Assembly: GCA_002633005.1 (NCBI GenBank)
Contig: NMRA01000415.1
Coordinates: forward strand, 343,556 to 407,555
Direction of reading: 5' to 3'
Length of the DNA: 64,000 nt
Source: Phoronis australis
Taxonomy: Eukaryota > Phoronida > Phoronidae
In this document: piece by piece, positions 1 through 11,395 of the stretch
Layout of the letters: each line of letters starts with the position of its first letter
How positions within the stretch are numbered: position 1 is the first letter of the stretch
The notes under the pieces: model-generated
Told to the model about the DNA's origin: nothing
Database searches by the model: none
The model's input: only the letters and a program-made list of their open reading frames with translations
Made by a program: the position numbers and the translations under genes

Positions 1-819
1 CTCGACTCGTAAAGTAAGGTAGACTCAACAAAAACTGACATCGTCGTAGGCAGCGAGTGTGGTATACTTACATGTACATGTATTTGCAGCATCACAGGTG
101 AAATGTTTGAGGCGATTAGGGGGGCGACTAAAATGGGAAGTACAAGGGGCAAGAGTTTGAATTTGTCAACTTTGTCAGTCTCCCAATAACTTGTATCTAC
201 CAACTTGCTTGTGCACTATTCTCACCTCTCACGTGACTGCCATCATATAAACAATTCTTACGCACGCACCATGCGCCAACAACAAATCGTATCGGTGACT
301 GTTGCACGCCACACAGTTTTTTCCTTTGTTTCCACAATTTTGGACCATACGCCCCAGAGTCGCGTCAATCGAACTACATCATTGATAAATCAATATTTCA
401 TAGGTAATGTCTTTCTATACGCTTGCGGTTTTTACCAAAATTTCGTCTTAAGTTCAGTGCCGTTAAACTTAGGCTGTTTTCTTGGTACACCAAAACACAT
501 ACATGTAAAAAACTGAATCTGCTCAAGAGTTTCATTATGAAACTTATCATTGGTGACGCCATGCAGCGACTTTGACCTAAAGAAGCCTACATGTATTTTA
601 CAATAGGCAAATACATGTATATTCTGATATGCAAAAGTCTATTCTGCGACATAACAACAGCACGTAAATTTTGAAATGCACAGAAAAAAACGGAGTTCAT
701 CGCTCTCCATTCACACATTTGAAGCGCGGCTAGAAAAGTGCACATCAATATAGTTTATTTGATGACTAATTTGCAAACAATCGTTTGAATCGTTGAATAA
801 TTCAAGAATATTTACTTAC
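1..819. other. Intron 3 of the alcohol dehydrogenase gene (partial)
   Basis: Minus-strand intron downstream of exon 3. It holds TACATGTA palindromes (around 69-82 and 606) and short open frames with no domain. No further dehydrogenase exon is visible, so the rest of the gene lies to the left of the window. Confidence 0.6.
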
Positions 820-870
820 TTGGCCCGGGGTCAGTGCCTAGGGAATGAACGATACCAGAAATCTCGTGAC
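820..870 (-). CDS. Alcohol dehydrogenase coding exon 3 (residues 72-88)
   Basis: The acceptor TTCTCACAG precedes GTCACGAG, and the donor GTAAGT follows GGGCCAA. The 51 bases complete the split glycine and add HEISGIVHSLGTDPGP, the zinc-binding GHE and the following strand typical of MDR enzymes. The exon ends in phase 1. The next exon, expected to encode the structural-zinc cysteine loop, is not found between 1 and 819. Confidence 0.88.
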
Positions 871-3800
871 CTGTGAGAAATGGAACAGAGAGGCTTTGAA
901 CATGTGGAATCGAAACATGCATGAACCTCAGGTACCAACATAGTAACTAATGGCATAGTTCAATAACAGCAGGTGTTCACGCAACGTTCACCAACCACTG
1001 TTTCTAGGGTAACGCCTTATCCGGTGATCAAATTCATCGTAAGAAGGCATGGCTAAACATTCGATTGAAAGGCTAGTGTTTCGCTTAGTGTACAGTGCCG
1101 GGTTCCTCGAAACAGTTCCAAGTAGGCACTCAACTAAGTTCCTTAAATTTTGTGCCTATTTGGGTCTTTGTTAACTCACCGATTTAATGTTTCGTGTATC
1201 ATTTCATCTTTATAATGATCTGCTCTTTGACTAAAGACATTTTCTAATAACATAACTAAAAAGTGAGCCCTGAATTCAATGGAAATCAATAGGGACTTAG
1301 GCCTTAATTTAGGGGCGTTGCATGAAAAGATCCATACACATACAGTGTACATAATATTGAGAATTCAACGTCGAGTTCACTCTCGATTTGCATCAAAGCC
1401 AAAAGATGACTTAGTAATGAAGCACAACAACAGCATGATAAAGTACAATCAGTGTTTTCACAAGTCCGCAAATACATGTAAGCAGTGGATTTAAGGAACT
1501 TATAGTTGAGTGCCTATTTGTGACTGTTTCATACAGCCGGCCACTGGACACCTTACTAGCTTAACAGTGAATTGGCGGCCACTGGTGTGATTTGTCGCCG
1601 AGGTCGGAATGTTGAATTATGGTATAAATATCATAAATTATGGGATAAAATCCACTCATTCCGTATCATAAGCCAGAGTTTTCGACGTAAACGTAAGCTA
1701 ATGTCTTGGGTCTAAGGAACGTCACTCCTTTGTTCTAACAAGATCACAGCGCCGGGTTGCATCAGACAGTATCACCTGATTCTCAAGTAAAAGTACATGT
1801 AAACCCCCTAAATTTTCAGCGTAATTGGAGACTTTGTTTACTTATCGCTGTTATATGACATCACTTTGCATTCATTATACATTTGTAAGCTACTCTTTTA
1901 GTATTGGCATTTTCTTATGATAAATTTGAAAACTGGGCTGATGTTTTAATAAAAGTAAATTGAGATTAAGTCCTTCAATTAGGGGCGTTGCATTAAAAGT
2001 TAATATTGATTTCGAGTAATATTAAGAATTCAAGGTACATAGTTTACTACCGGTCTGACTATCAAATCTAAAACTTGACGTGGCAATGGAGATGAAATGG
2101 AAGACGAAAAGACAAGCAATGTATGCGCAGAGTTCACAAAAGTACTGAATATTCGGGCAACATACTGTAGTTGGGCACTTATTGGGATTGGTAAATGCAA
2201 CAGTCAACTCATGTTTAAATTTAAAATAAAGGCACACCTTTGCACAAGCTGACAGATGCATTTAGGGAAGCAACCGAATGCCTTAATGAACCATTCGCAT
2301 TGCTTATCCTGTCTCCTCATACCGTTGTTATTTCCGATAAACGTGGTAAAATCTTTTACAAAGAACCCTTACAAGCAACAGGTGATGACGCAAATTTTAA
2401 AATACTTCTTCAGTGTGCCTTACGCAAGAAAATATGTGCCGTCGAACGCTTAAACAGGAAGCAGCAAAATATAATACGGGCACTCTTAGCGGCAACAGTG
2501 AGTTCTGTTCTCGTTCTGTTTAATTAGCGTGACCAGAGTGAAGCAAAAACAAATCTAACACTCAAACTAAACGGAACTGATAAGTCATACATCGACACGA
2601 ATCATCATCTTGATCCGAGTTTAAAGACTTTCTACTGCAGTTAGTGACAATACAGTGGGCCTAGCCTAAAAATTATCAATCAAAGAGTAATGACCCTAAC
2701 TTGTTCATGGAAAAATGAGGCCTTGTAAAACCCAGCCCAGCTTCAATTCCGAACAATTCAAAACCAACCAAAATGGTAAAAAACACAATGATTTAGCAAC
2801 TATAAAGCACCAGTACACGGCATCATGCACCTACATTACGTCTACTCCTCGTTAATAGACTTTCATGCTGATATCGATGCCACAAACCATGTTGCGCGTT
2901 GTAATTCGTAGACCCCGATACATGGGCTGACCAATGTAAATTTCGAAAGCTTTTGGAGTATCCTTACCAGGGACAATGGGAAAGTTGTAGTTAGGGTTGT
3001 CACTCAAATGCTCAACCACGCCCTCTCCCATGCCAAGTTCGTCATCCCACACATGAACGTCCGTGTGACAAATTCCGGAATACTGCGTCTGGAAAGGCAC
3101 GTAAGATCATGTAATACAGGAATACAGTGTACATATGTATAGCCCTGTTCCACATACAATCCTTTTCTACATAGATACAATAATTCCATCTATAAGTATT
3201 CCAGTGGTGTGCATTTTCACACTAAATTTGCATTGCCTTCAGATATAGTCTTTCGACCGGGTGGTAATGTTGCACTCAGAGATGTGTATCATTTCACCCA
3301 GTTGGAAAAGATTTCCAATCAGGACTAAAACATTTCTCCTCCGTCATTAGAAGTATCAGATTGTTACAAAGAACAGACACGATACTTGACTTGTGGCGAG
3401 ATGAAAATGGCAGCCATATTGCCAATAAAGCTACTGAACTTTTCATACAATACTAACGGATATGAGATTTCCAAACCAACAAGTCTGAATTGTAGTCACT
3501 TTAACGTCGTAACTTGCCGTTTGCTCAGGATCTGCTTGTATAAACTGGACCAGCACCCAGTTGCATAAAAGTTAACCGCCGTATAACAATAATGACGTCG
3601 CGTTATTACGCGTCCTGTCATTATTGTCGAAACAATACAGCTGACGTCATCTAACAATCAAACATATACAACGAATAACCTTTGAAACTTTATGCAACTT
3701 AACCCTGAACTGCTGTTATAAGCACCTAGAATGTACATCATGCCGCAAACACTGTATGTCTTTATACCCTAAAGTTCAGGTGGCAGTGTGCCTTTTTCCG

Positions 3801-6800
3801 TTAAATCAAGGGATTTTACTATGCTTCAAGACATCAGTTGTATTGTATCCAAAAAGAGAAATCTCTAGTTTACTTGGGAACATGAAAGAAATTCCATATT
3901 CATCATTCATACATGTGCGCGCAATAGTGACGACTGTTTCGAACAATTCCTCGCATGTTATGAGGTGGTTATGTTTTTCATCCTACTCGAAGAGTTTTCC
4001 ACCTAACATAACGGCAACGTTTTCTTACCCGGTTGATTTGTTTTAGAACCAAGTGGAAATATTTGCACCCGAATAAAATGCTTTCACACTTGTGATAGAC
4101 TTTACCCTAATTTACTGCAAATCAGGTGTAGAGATATGCTGAATCCAGCACCTCAGTATAAGGCGATGGCTCTTATTGTTTTTTGGGAACACTTGAAAAT
4201 GACCTAGAGGCCACCGTGCTAAATTCATACAGGCCACATCGCTTAGGTCATTTGTCATTTTTGTTATGCAGTCATGACCAAAATAAATCTTTCAAAAACA
4301 AACAGAAAACAAGACAACACCCACAGAGAATTCCAAACTGGCGAAGACTGTACACACATGCACATGTATTATCGGTCTGTCTAGGTTATACTATAGCCTT
4401 CAAGCAGCACTGCATAATACTGTTAGTGGTCTCCACGTGTATCGTGTTTTCACACATTTGCGCTTAGGATTGGTGCATCACGCCAGAATGCAAATGTCTC
4501 AGACTTGTAGATCATGGCTTTACATTCCAGTATAAGGCTTAACTCTAGCATAAATAAAAGGCATTATATTCCAGGCATCGCTGTATACTGTAATTCAATC
4601 CTGCATTGCTCGATAACTTTTTCAAGGCACCAGTTTTACCAGTGTCAGTTATCATGATATTGTTGAGTTCGAGTGCTCTTCAAAGTAGATAAGGTTCTTC
4701 AAAATAAGTTTTAGCGAGGCATACATGTATTTTACATCTGGGCACCTACGCCAACATAACCAGTGTGCGAGACTCACTGGGGTAAAAAAAAGATGCTGCA
4801 AGTGTCGTTTTATGAAAACAGTACTCCAGGGGCTTTTCTTTGGCATCTCTGTGATATTAGGTAGACTGGATACGTGACGTATACAACAGAAATACACGTG
4901 CCAGTGAAACTGCATCAGATGTACAAGGGGTCTGTTTCAAGAACCGTGACTTAAGACCTTACATTGTACAGAAATTTGGTCTTACCCTCCCACTTCACAT
5001 TATTACCAAATAATGGTTTAAACATGAAGTCATTGGTTCATCCTGCCTGGAAATAGTTTTTACTAATTTTTCTCCATAAGTAACCGTTATTGGTGTATTC
5101 TCAGACACTTTATTCTTTTGCTTAAGTCAGTCTAAACTATTTTTTCAGAAGTGGTTATGTGAAGCATCAAGACCATTGGCAAATTTCTTAAGTATTCTGT
5201 CCCTTTTCATGAAACAGATCCCAGGACTAACTTCGGCAAAAGAATTTTTCTTATCTCCCGTTGTGATACACAATACCTTAAGTGATCCATCTAGAATTGA
5301 TAATTCTTTTAAAACAAATGTTGTAAATTAACATGTTGGCTATAGTGATTTACATCTTAATTTTTATTTATAATTGTTCTCGCACCATGGTTCTTTGTGA
5401 ATTGTTTGTCGTGGATCCCAAGCCAAAATGGTGACAGTCACCAATCGGACTACTTGCTTCATAAACGGGAATAGAAGAACTTTGGAATTCAGAGGTACAT
5501 GTACATGTATACACCATTAGAAAATAGTACCGTCTATTACTTTTCCTCAATTTGTTTTTAACCGGACGTTTTTATCGGATAGAGTGGGGTTTCGCGATAT
5601 CATGTTTGCGGTTTTGATAACAGTGTTGCTGGTGACCGATTAAACCTGGGCCGGTCGCTTATCAAATAGGTGAAAGAAGTCAAGATCGCTACATGAGTGA
5701 ATCGGTACGCGCTGCTAACGTAAATTGTTTGAGCTTTTCAATGCATTCTAGCAGACTTCGAGAACTGGCCATTAGAGGACGTGCTAACTACGAATTGTTC
5801 TTCAGCGACAATCTCATCTTTTACCTGACACTTAGTGAGAGACCTATTACCTAGAAATTGCCATGGGCGACTAATTTTGGGTGCAAGTTTAAAATTGGTG
5901 CACAGGCGCACTACTTTGGCCACATAGCTTGAAAAAAGGTGGACAAAGTTTATACAGATTCACAGTGCTACGAAAGGTAGCCCTGTGGAATGTTGTTTAT
6001 CATGGCTTCTCATTGGTTTAAGTAATCAAACCAACGTCATAACATTTAGTCATTCCCACAGACTGAAATCTGGGAAACCCTTTCAGATTACTGTTACATA
6101 CAGTAGTGTGGCGACTACATTTGACTCGAATAATTGCAATATTTTAAAAGAGCAGTGATCGAAGTAAACAAAATCAAAGAAACCCCGATCCAGTGGCTAA
6201 TCCCAAACAAGTTTAGTGCATAGAAGGCGTGTGTAAGTGGTGGTGATAAGATCGATAAACTTCCGGCCTAGCACGCGCATTGATGCCCACTAACGGAATT
6301 CCGTGTGTCGTTCATCGTGTTTCGATAGCGCCACTTTTAAGTATAGGTGGCGCTGTGTCAGAGGGTAGACAAAGTTGACAATTCAAGTTAAGTGGGCTTG
6401 TTGTAATCACTATACTGTTTGTGACAGAACTTATTTTCTTGCCCATAAGTTAACACCGCGCATTAGAAAATTGAGTTGAGAATATAACACATGATTAGTT
6501 GGAAGATTCGTGCACAAAATTAGCCGTGTCACACGTGTCCTGCTCCCGAAAATAGAAACTGTGTGAATTTGTACTTTTTGAAACTACATGCAATACATTC
6601 GGTCATAATGTAACTGAAGGGATGAGAGAAATATTGAGAAACGGGATTTGTGACACATTTTATTGTCGAAGATATGATGCACTGCGGTGCAGGACGAACG
6701 AACGCTACTGCATTAAACTATGCGTAGTTGAAAATTTGTAGCACGTGCCTGTTGAAACTAAAATTGCAATTTGCAGAAATCTCATAATTGGCGTTTGTTT

Positions 6801-8742
6801 GGACGTCGCCTCTCAAACACTATAAGCTCACTTTCGGACACCACCGAGTTCGGAGAATCAAACAAATGTACAGCAGAAATGTCAAGTTTATGTTCTAAAT
6901 ATTTATACTTTTGGAGAACAAAGATGAGCTGTTGTATGTAATTTTAGTTTATTCATTCATAAACTCACTTCTGGAAATAAGTGAGTGAGTCAGGTTGTGA
7001 ACACTGAATTGAAGGGTCACTTTAAAGTTATGTGCTGATAAGGGGGGCCTCGAACACATGATTACTAAATTACCTCTAAATTTAGCACTATACACCTCAT
7101 TTTGTTACCTGTGGGTTTAATTAATTACCCGACTGAAATATCTTTAATTTGTAAATGCATTGCTTTTATTTAGCTGTTGGTGTGACGAGTTCTTTAGCTG
7201 ACGTGTTCATCAAAGTGGCAGAATACACCAGAACCCGCGTATTTAATGTGAGCATTTTATTTTCCTTACGTGTTCCTTATCTGTGGTGACCTTACTTTGA
7301 AGTGTAGTTTACTTAGAGTAAATGCCGATAACCCAGTTAAAGCTATCGCTTCGAGATTGTGTCAACTCATTTATTTTCCTGTCCTATTTTTATCTTGACT
7401 AAGCTCATGTAGATGTCAACAGGCCACAATGTTACTTCGTTACTACCAACCTTGACACGGTAATGTGCAGGACCCTTTCGTCAAGCGAAATGACGTCACG
7501 TATTTCTCACGCTCGGACTGCTCTCCTTATACCAAAGACAATCGCGAGGAAACCTAGTTGGATCACGTGGTCCAATTATTATGCGTGATGATATCTCTCG
7601 AACACTTCCATCGTTTCCGCTATTTTCTAGCGCCCAAGGAACAGAGCTCTGTGCGTTAAATGTCCCTACGGTTCTAGAATATCTGTTGCTTCCATGTTGC
7701 AGAAGTTGCGGAATCTTTCCACAAAAACAGGTCAGTCGTTTTTCGTATGACCAACTCAACCTGCCAAAAACTTTTCCCAGTNATCGCTTAACATATGTCG
7801 GTAGCAATATACGCGAAAAAAACAGTGCAATCAACAAGCTACAAATGGCTATAAATGTTTAGCCGCCTTTACAGCTTGTGTGACATAAGCAACGTGTGAA
7901 TTTCAACAGACTAAGATATTAAGTTTAAGCTCATGTAATAGGGTCAGTGCACACACCGCTTACTTTTGAGGTTGAAACGAACGGTGCCTATGTTCAGTCT
8001 AACGTGTCAATAAATGCAACCACAAATTAACTGATATGACAAAATTAATACTCAAATAAATTAATAAAACTGTTCTAAAATGTTTACAATAGGGATTCTC
8101 CAAAACATGACGCGTCTCCCAAAAATGACGTCGAAAGTTTGTTCTTAATTCCTATCCAATCTTCTCACTGACGCACAAACAAAACACGCAGTCACGTGAT
8201 GGGAGTTTACGGTTGTTTAATATCAGGGAAAGACAGGAAGCAAATGTACTATCGTTATTATTATCTGTCTCACTTAAACCAGTCGACCCCTACTTGCAAC
8301 CCAACTTTCAACAAGTTCTTTTCACTGTGATGACAATGACAGCTCAGTGCCAACTGCGGGAAATGTTCCACGAAGCATTGGAGCTCCCTATGCATCTACA
8401 CGTACATGTACACCATATGTTGAGACTTGACCAGGATAACTCAGGATGTGAACTAACAAACGTACCATCTCAGGAACGTTTTGTACTTTGATAATCAAAA
8501 TAGCATTCTTTAAGAAATTTGCAATTACTATACATTTTTTCTGAAGTATTTTATTTTGATTGGTATGCTTTACATGTATATTCAACAGTACTGATGATTG
8601 CATATTTCAACTGCTATACAGTACATACGGCGAAGATATATGTTCATACCTTAACCACGAGACCCTGCGCCGGGGGCTCCGGTATGGGGTGATCTTCTAG
8701 CTTGAGTGGTTCCGACGGTACGTGGATCTCAGCTCGACGCAT
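820..8742 (-). CDS. Zinc-type alcohol dehydrogenase (MDR family), N-terminal part, three exons
   Basis: Coding exons 8742-8650, 3088-2968 and 870-820 join in matching phases (0, then 1) into 88 residues with no stop. The product is the GroES-like substrate domain of a medium-chain dehydrogenase/reductase, which oxidises alcohols or reduces aldehydes with NAD(P), usually in the cytosol. GICHTD carries catalytic-zinc ligand Cys38, and GHE, rebuilt across the second junction, supplies His73 and Glu74. All splice sites are GT..AG. The family is usually near 340-380 residues, so the structural-zinc loop and Rossmann domain must lie left of position 1. The start is the ATG at 8742, with a TATA box 64 bp upstream. 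Intron 1 is about 5.6 kb and intron 2 about 2.1 kb; both hold short transposons. The family call is firm. The exact substrate and subfamily cannot be told from this part. Confidence 0.88.
871..2967. other. Intron 2 of the alcohol dehydrogenase gene, repeat-rich
   Basis: The intron contains an inverted-repeat element at 1098-1540 and a second, diverged direct copy of part of it at about 1745-2050; both carry AGGGGCGTTGCAT. An open frame at 2240-2527 on the plus strand lacks an ATG and shows no family likeness. Nothing else is supported. Confidence 0.6.
1098..1540. mobile_element. MITE-like inverted-repeat element
   Basis: Imperfect terminal inverted repeats of about 50 bp face each other. GGCACTCAACTAAGTTCCTT at about 1127 pairs with AAGGAACTTATAGTTGAGTG at 1493-1512, and outward the match continues through GAAACAGT to CCGGG / CCGG. 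There is no coding capacity. No clear target-site duplication was found, so the superfamily is not assigned. Confidence 0.6.
2968..3088 (-). CDS. Alcohol dehydrogenase coding exon 2 (residues 32-72)
   Basis: The acceptor CCTTTCCAG precedes ACGCAG, and the donor GTAAGG follows CCCTG. The 121 bases encode TQYSGICHTDVHVWDD through NFPIVP plus the first base of a glycine codon. GICHTD with Cys38 is the catalytic-zinc motif of zinc alcohol dehydrogenases, and the exon stops just before the partner GHE motif. Reading through the donor gives GKD instead of GHE, which supports the splice. Confidence 0.9.
3559..3699. mobile_element. MITE-like element with TTGCATAAA ends
   Basis: AGTTGCATAAAAGTTAACC at the left is answered by the inverted CTTTGAAACTTTATGCAACT at the right, giving a 141-bp unit. 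The interior carries two TGACGTC (CRE-like) words. It is non-coding. Such ends are common in PIF/Harbinger-like MITEs, but no duplication was seen to prove it. Confidence 0.55.
4927..5222. mobile_element. MITE-like element with GGG(G/A)TCTGTTTCA ends
   Basis: GGGGTCTGTTTCAAGAA at 4927 is matched by the inverse of TTTTCATGAAACAGATCCC ending at 5222. Inside both ends lie CTTAAG words. It is 296 bp long and non-coding. The outline resembles the element at 26,937, whose termini are GGGCCTGTTCCAAC. Confidence 0.6.
7707..7781 (+). repeat. 75-bp exact duplicate, copy 1, ending at an N
   Basis: The 75 bases starting TGCGGAATCTTTCC and ending TTTTCCCAGT are identical to 11,012-11,086. The copy ends directly before the undetermined base at 7782. 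Beyond that base the two loci differ. Confidence 0.9.
8650..8742 (-). CDS. Alcohol dehydrogenase coding exon 1 (residues 1-31)
   Basis: ATG at 8742-8740 opens 31 codons that end in ...LVVK, followed at once by the donor GTATGA. The content matches the N-terminal strand region of MDR enzymes: a charged start, then a proline-rich loop (HPIPEPP) and a GLVVK strand that normally leads into the catalytic cysteine. The exon ends exactly between codons, which fits the phase-0 start of the next exon. Confidence 0.85.
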
Positions 8743-8805
8743 GATGCTGGTTTTCCTCGTGCACAGTTTGGGCTGCGAGTCGCGAGACTGCATACGTGAG
8801 AACCA

Positions 8806-8812
8806 TTTTATA
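8806..8812 (-). promoter_or_regulatory. TATA box of the alcohol dehydrogenase gene
   Basis: TATAAAA reads on the minus strand 64 bases before the ATG at 8742. A start of transcription about 30 bases downstream, near 8780, would give a 5' leader of roughly 35-40 bases with no intron. This is inferred from position only. Confidence 0.5.
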
Positions 8813-10054
8813 TCTACACTAACTTATGATCTACGGAAGAGAATTCGAGCCACGCAAAAAAATTCTGTACCATGCAAATGCGTACATGTATATCAATGGT
8901 CAACTTATCTTAACTACAAACATTTTAGTATGTGACAGCCAGTTATTAGCCAAGTGTGCTTAGAGACGAATCATTTTCATTAGAAATACTTCAATTTTTT
9001 AATACTAATTCACCAGAATTAAACATTTTTTCCAATTTTACTGTCTTAGCCTAATGGAAGTTCAGGCCCCACATGGTGTTGATTGCGGATTATTTAATCC
9101 CGTGATAATGACGTGAGCGGTTTTGTCTCCCATGGCATAGGCACTTACTCAAAAAAATCATGATTTTTGCCGAATGGAGTTGCTATTATTTTGTAGCGTT
9201 AAAACGCTCAATATACTTTCTTTATCAAGGCGCCTCCTATTCAGCGAAGAAACTGGGTTCCCGTGATATATGTTTGATAATGCCACGTGACGCATCAATG
9301 CCGACTGCACAAAACTTTTGCCGGGAAAAATTTGCACCACTGTTCGAGCTTGGATTCAGCGTTGATACGGATTTCTTGCTTTTTATCAAAACTTCCGCCT
9401 TTTCAACTGAGGAGTCTCGTTTTTTGTTCTCGAATGTTGCCAAATATCTGGCTGGAATCAACTTTTTCATTTTTGAATTCTTCAGTGTTTTTACCCAGGT
9501 TCCTACCTCATCCACCCATACAACGTAAAATTCATGTCTTTACAAAGCACTTGAATTGATCAACTTCTCCAAATTCTTCTTGCATCTATGGAACGCAGCT
9601 TTTCCCAAATGCTAGAAAAAAGAACGAAGGAAAAAGAAAATGTGGTAACATGTACTGCAACAGAGGTATCTAGTACTCCTATAAAATACGTATCGAATAA
9701 AATACTCTGATCATATTTACAATGTCACTTCGCTGTATTTCGCAGGTAAGATGGAATTGTGCGCTCGGATCCTTATTAATTTGCAAGGAATGCTCAGTTG
9801 CGAGGTAATTACTCTATGTGTACATGATGAGGAATTAGGTTAAATATGATTTTGAAGATACATAGTGTACAAAATAAAAAACGCCGAGCCGGGGCGGAAT
9901 CCCAATAAAATTCCTTTTTTGGATGATTCATCAATTTTTCTCATAAGATCGTTTATTTATGTGATTCGGGACCCTAACATCTAGCCAAAAACGAGATGTT
10001 ATACACTGCAGCTGTCATTCCTAAAGACAATAAATTCTAAGAATACTTGGTTAG
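8813..10054. other. Upstream flank of the alcohol dehydrogenase gene
   Basis: There is no recognisable gene. The only notable reading frame is on the minus strand, about 9515-9237 (listed separately). The rest is AT-rich sequence with a TACATGTA word near 8885 and no clear repeats. Confidence 0.5.
9237..9515 (-). CDS. Unrecognised lysine-rich open frame
   Basis: An open frame of about 92 codons on the minus strand can be extended upstream without a stop to about 9536 (HEFYVV..., no ATG). It is rich in Lys, Glu and Ser and has no signal peptide, membrane segment or motif that I recognise. The plus strand is also open here, and one of the two is a shadow. The minus version has the more protein-like composition. 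It could be an exon of a gene lying to the right, a transposon relic, or chance. Confidence 0.2.
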   Translation of the reverse strand: MDEVGTWVKTLKNSKMKKLIPARYLATFENKKRDSSVEKAEVLIKSKKSVSTLNPSSNSGANFSRQKFCAVGIDASRGIIKHISREPSFFAE

Positions 10055-10760
10055 CTGACATTCCAAAGGCAAAATATCCCTGGGGAGCTGGATATCTATT
10101 TCCTTGCAAAATCTTACCGGATTGTGTTGCTCACCGTATTAAGGTTTCCTCGATTCATTGATTGCAAGACTCAGGCAGCGAGATTCATAGGTGAAAACAG
10201 CGCAGGACTATTTTTTACATCATGCATTACACTGACAGCCATAACATCCTAGCTCTGCTGGTGTTGGTAGATTTTGGGACAGCTTTTGATTCTGTGTCCA
10301 GAAATTTCATTCACAAAGTTTTAGCTTTTTCAAGTTAAGACACTGTCTAAATAAGTTCGTCCGTTTGTTGAACAGATGCACTGGTGTGATTCAACACGGA
10401 TTCACCTCAGAATACTCCCCTGTCAACCGAGGATGTCGTCAAAGTTTCCCGTCCAAATTGGAAACTACGAATAGCACTTTTGAGTTAACACGGAGCTTAA
10501 ATTGAACAGCTCAAATGAGTTAATAAAGAGAAATTTGATGTTCTAGACCAAGTTCATGAATACCCAGGCTTCAAATAAAATATGGGAAAGACGCATTGTG
10601 TGTGGATTAGCGGAATCGAATTAATTCTCACTAAGAGTTCATGTTCAGGTAAAACGGGAGTGATTTACCTGTACATCGATTTTGGTATCAGCATGGACGT
10701 CACTATGGACCTATTTTTGTGCCAGGTACTGTGTCTTATTTAAAGTCGGGAACTGAAACT
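10055..10760 (+). pseudogene. L1/Tx1-like LINE reverse-transcriptase fragment
   Basis: Conceptual translation in shifting frames gives a degenerate NWRPISLLN-like stretch, then RFIGEN, then LLVLVDFGTAFDSVSRNFIHKVL (reverse-transcriptase motif A region). It continues with GVIQHGFTSEYSPVNRGCRQ (motif B entry) and INMGKTHCVWI after the position where the catalytic YADD would stand. This order is the finger-to-palm part of an L1/Tx1-type ORF2. Stops and frameshifts are numerous and both ends are lost, so it is a dead fragment. Confidence 0.75.
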
Positions 10761-11011
10761 TGAATATATTTCCTGATATAGGATTACGAATTAGGTGGCG
10801 CTTTCCAACGATTCATAGGAAATGAAATGGGTATACTTCTCATCGACGTTGATGAACAAAGGTTCATTCGGTGATTTAATCTTCGCACACAACCGCTCAT
10901 CAAGCAATTCCGAGAACATCGGTAGCCTATCGCAGCAAAGGTGGACCAATTTGGTGTAGTGGACAAAACTTTATATCCCAGCACCCCAATGGGAGATTGT
11001 TGTCAATGCTG
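10761..11011. other. Flank between LINE fragment and duplicate
   Basis: No feature recognised. A 66-codon minus-strand open frame here has no family likeness. Confidence 0.4.
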
Positions 11012-11086
11012 TGCGGAATCTTTCCACAAAAACAGGTCAGTCGTTTTTCGTATGACCAACTCAACCTGCCAAAAACTTTTCCCAGT
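11012..11086 (+). repeat. 75-bp exact duplicate, copy 2
   Basis: Identical to 7707-7781. Here the copy runs directly into the palindromic CCAGTAC region after TTTTCCCAGT. Confidence 0.9.
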
Positions 11087-11395
11087 AAACACGTAGGTAC
11101 TGGGCCAATACTGGCCCTGAATTGTCTTCAATGATGTAGGCCAGTACTGGCCCAATAACATTTTGCACACCTTCCCCGTATTGGCCCCGGTACAAGATTG
11201 CGATATCGAGCCGGTAAAGGACCAGTACCACGCCATTACTGGGCCAGTACACCAATAACCGGTTTCGGCCCTGTAAAGGGCCAGTATTGACAGACTGTGT
11301 TGGCCAGTACAGAGTCATTGATGGGCTCATATTAAGCCAGTACACAAATTACATAGGCGAAAGTGCAGTGGTGGGCCAGTACAGTGCCAGTTGCC
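11081..11395. repeat. Palindromic CCAGTAC/TACTGG cluster
   Basis: At least nine copies of CCAGTA or its complement occur in both orientations, including the perfect 14-bp palindrome GGCCAGTACTGGCC at 11,139. The left edge reads CCCAGTAAAC. A related stretch is at 18,660-18,850, sharing CGGTACAAG...ATCGAG and a terminal GTTTACTGGG. This is probably a non-autonomous, hairpin-forming element. No open frame in it looks real. Confidence 0.65.

Larger units (their letters stand above)
3089..8649. other. Intron 1 of the alcohol dehydrogenase gene
   Basis: A 5.6-kb intron holding two MITE-like elements (3559-3699 and 4927-5222), a small fold-back at 5984-6059, a hairpin at 6327-6354 (AGCGCCAC / GTGGCGCT), the first copy of a 75-bp duplication (7707-7781) and an undetermined base at 7782. 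Several open frames of 60-113 codons on both strands resemble no known family. Confidence 0.6.

Noticed and set aside
2240-2527. Open frame of 93 codons on the plus strand in a dehydrogenase intron, with a donor-like GTGAGT near its end.
   Set aside because: There is no ATG, no family likeness and no partner exon.
7496-7862. Overlapping open frames on both strands near 7.5-7.9 kb.
   Set aside because: They run through the 75-bp duplicate and an N, and neither strand gives a recognisable protein.
9160-9528. Plus-strand open frame of 122 codons.
   Set aside because: It is Phe/Ser-rich with no motif. The opposite strand has the more protein-like composition, and even that is uncertain.
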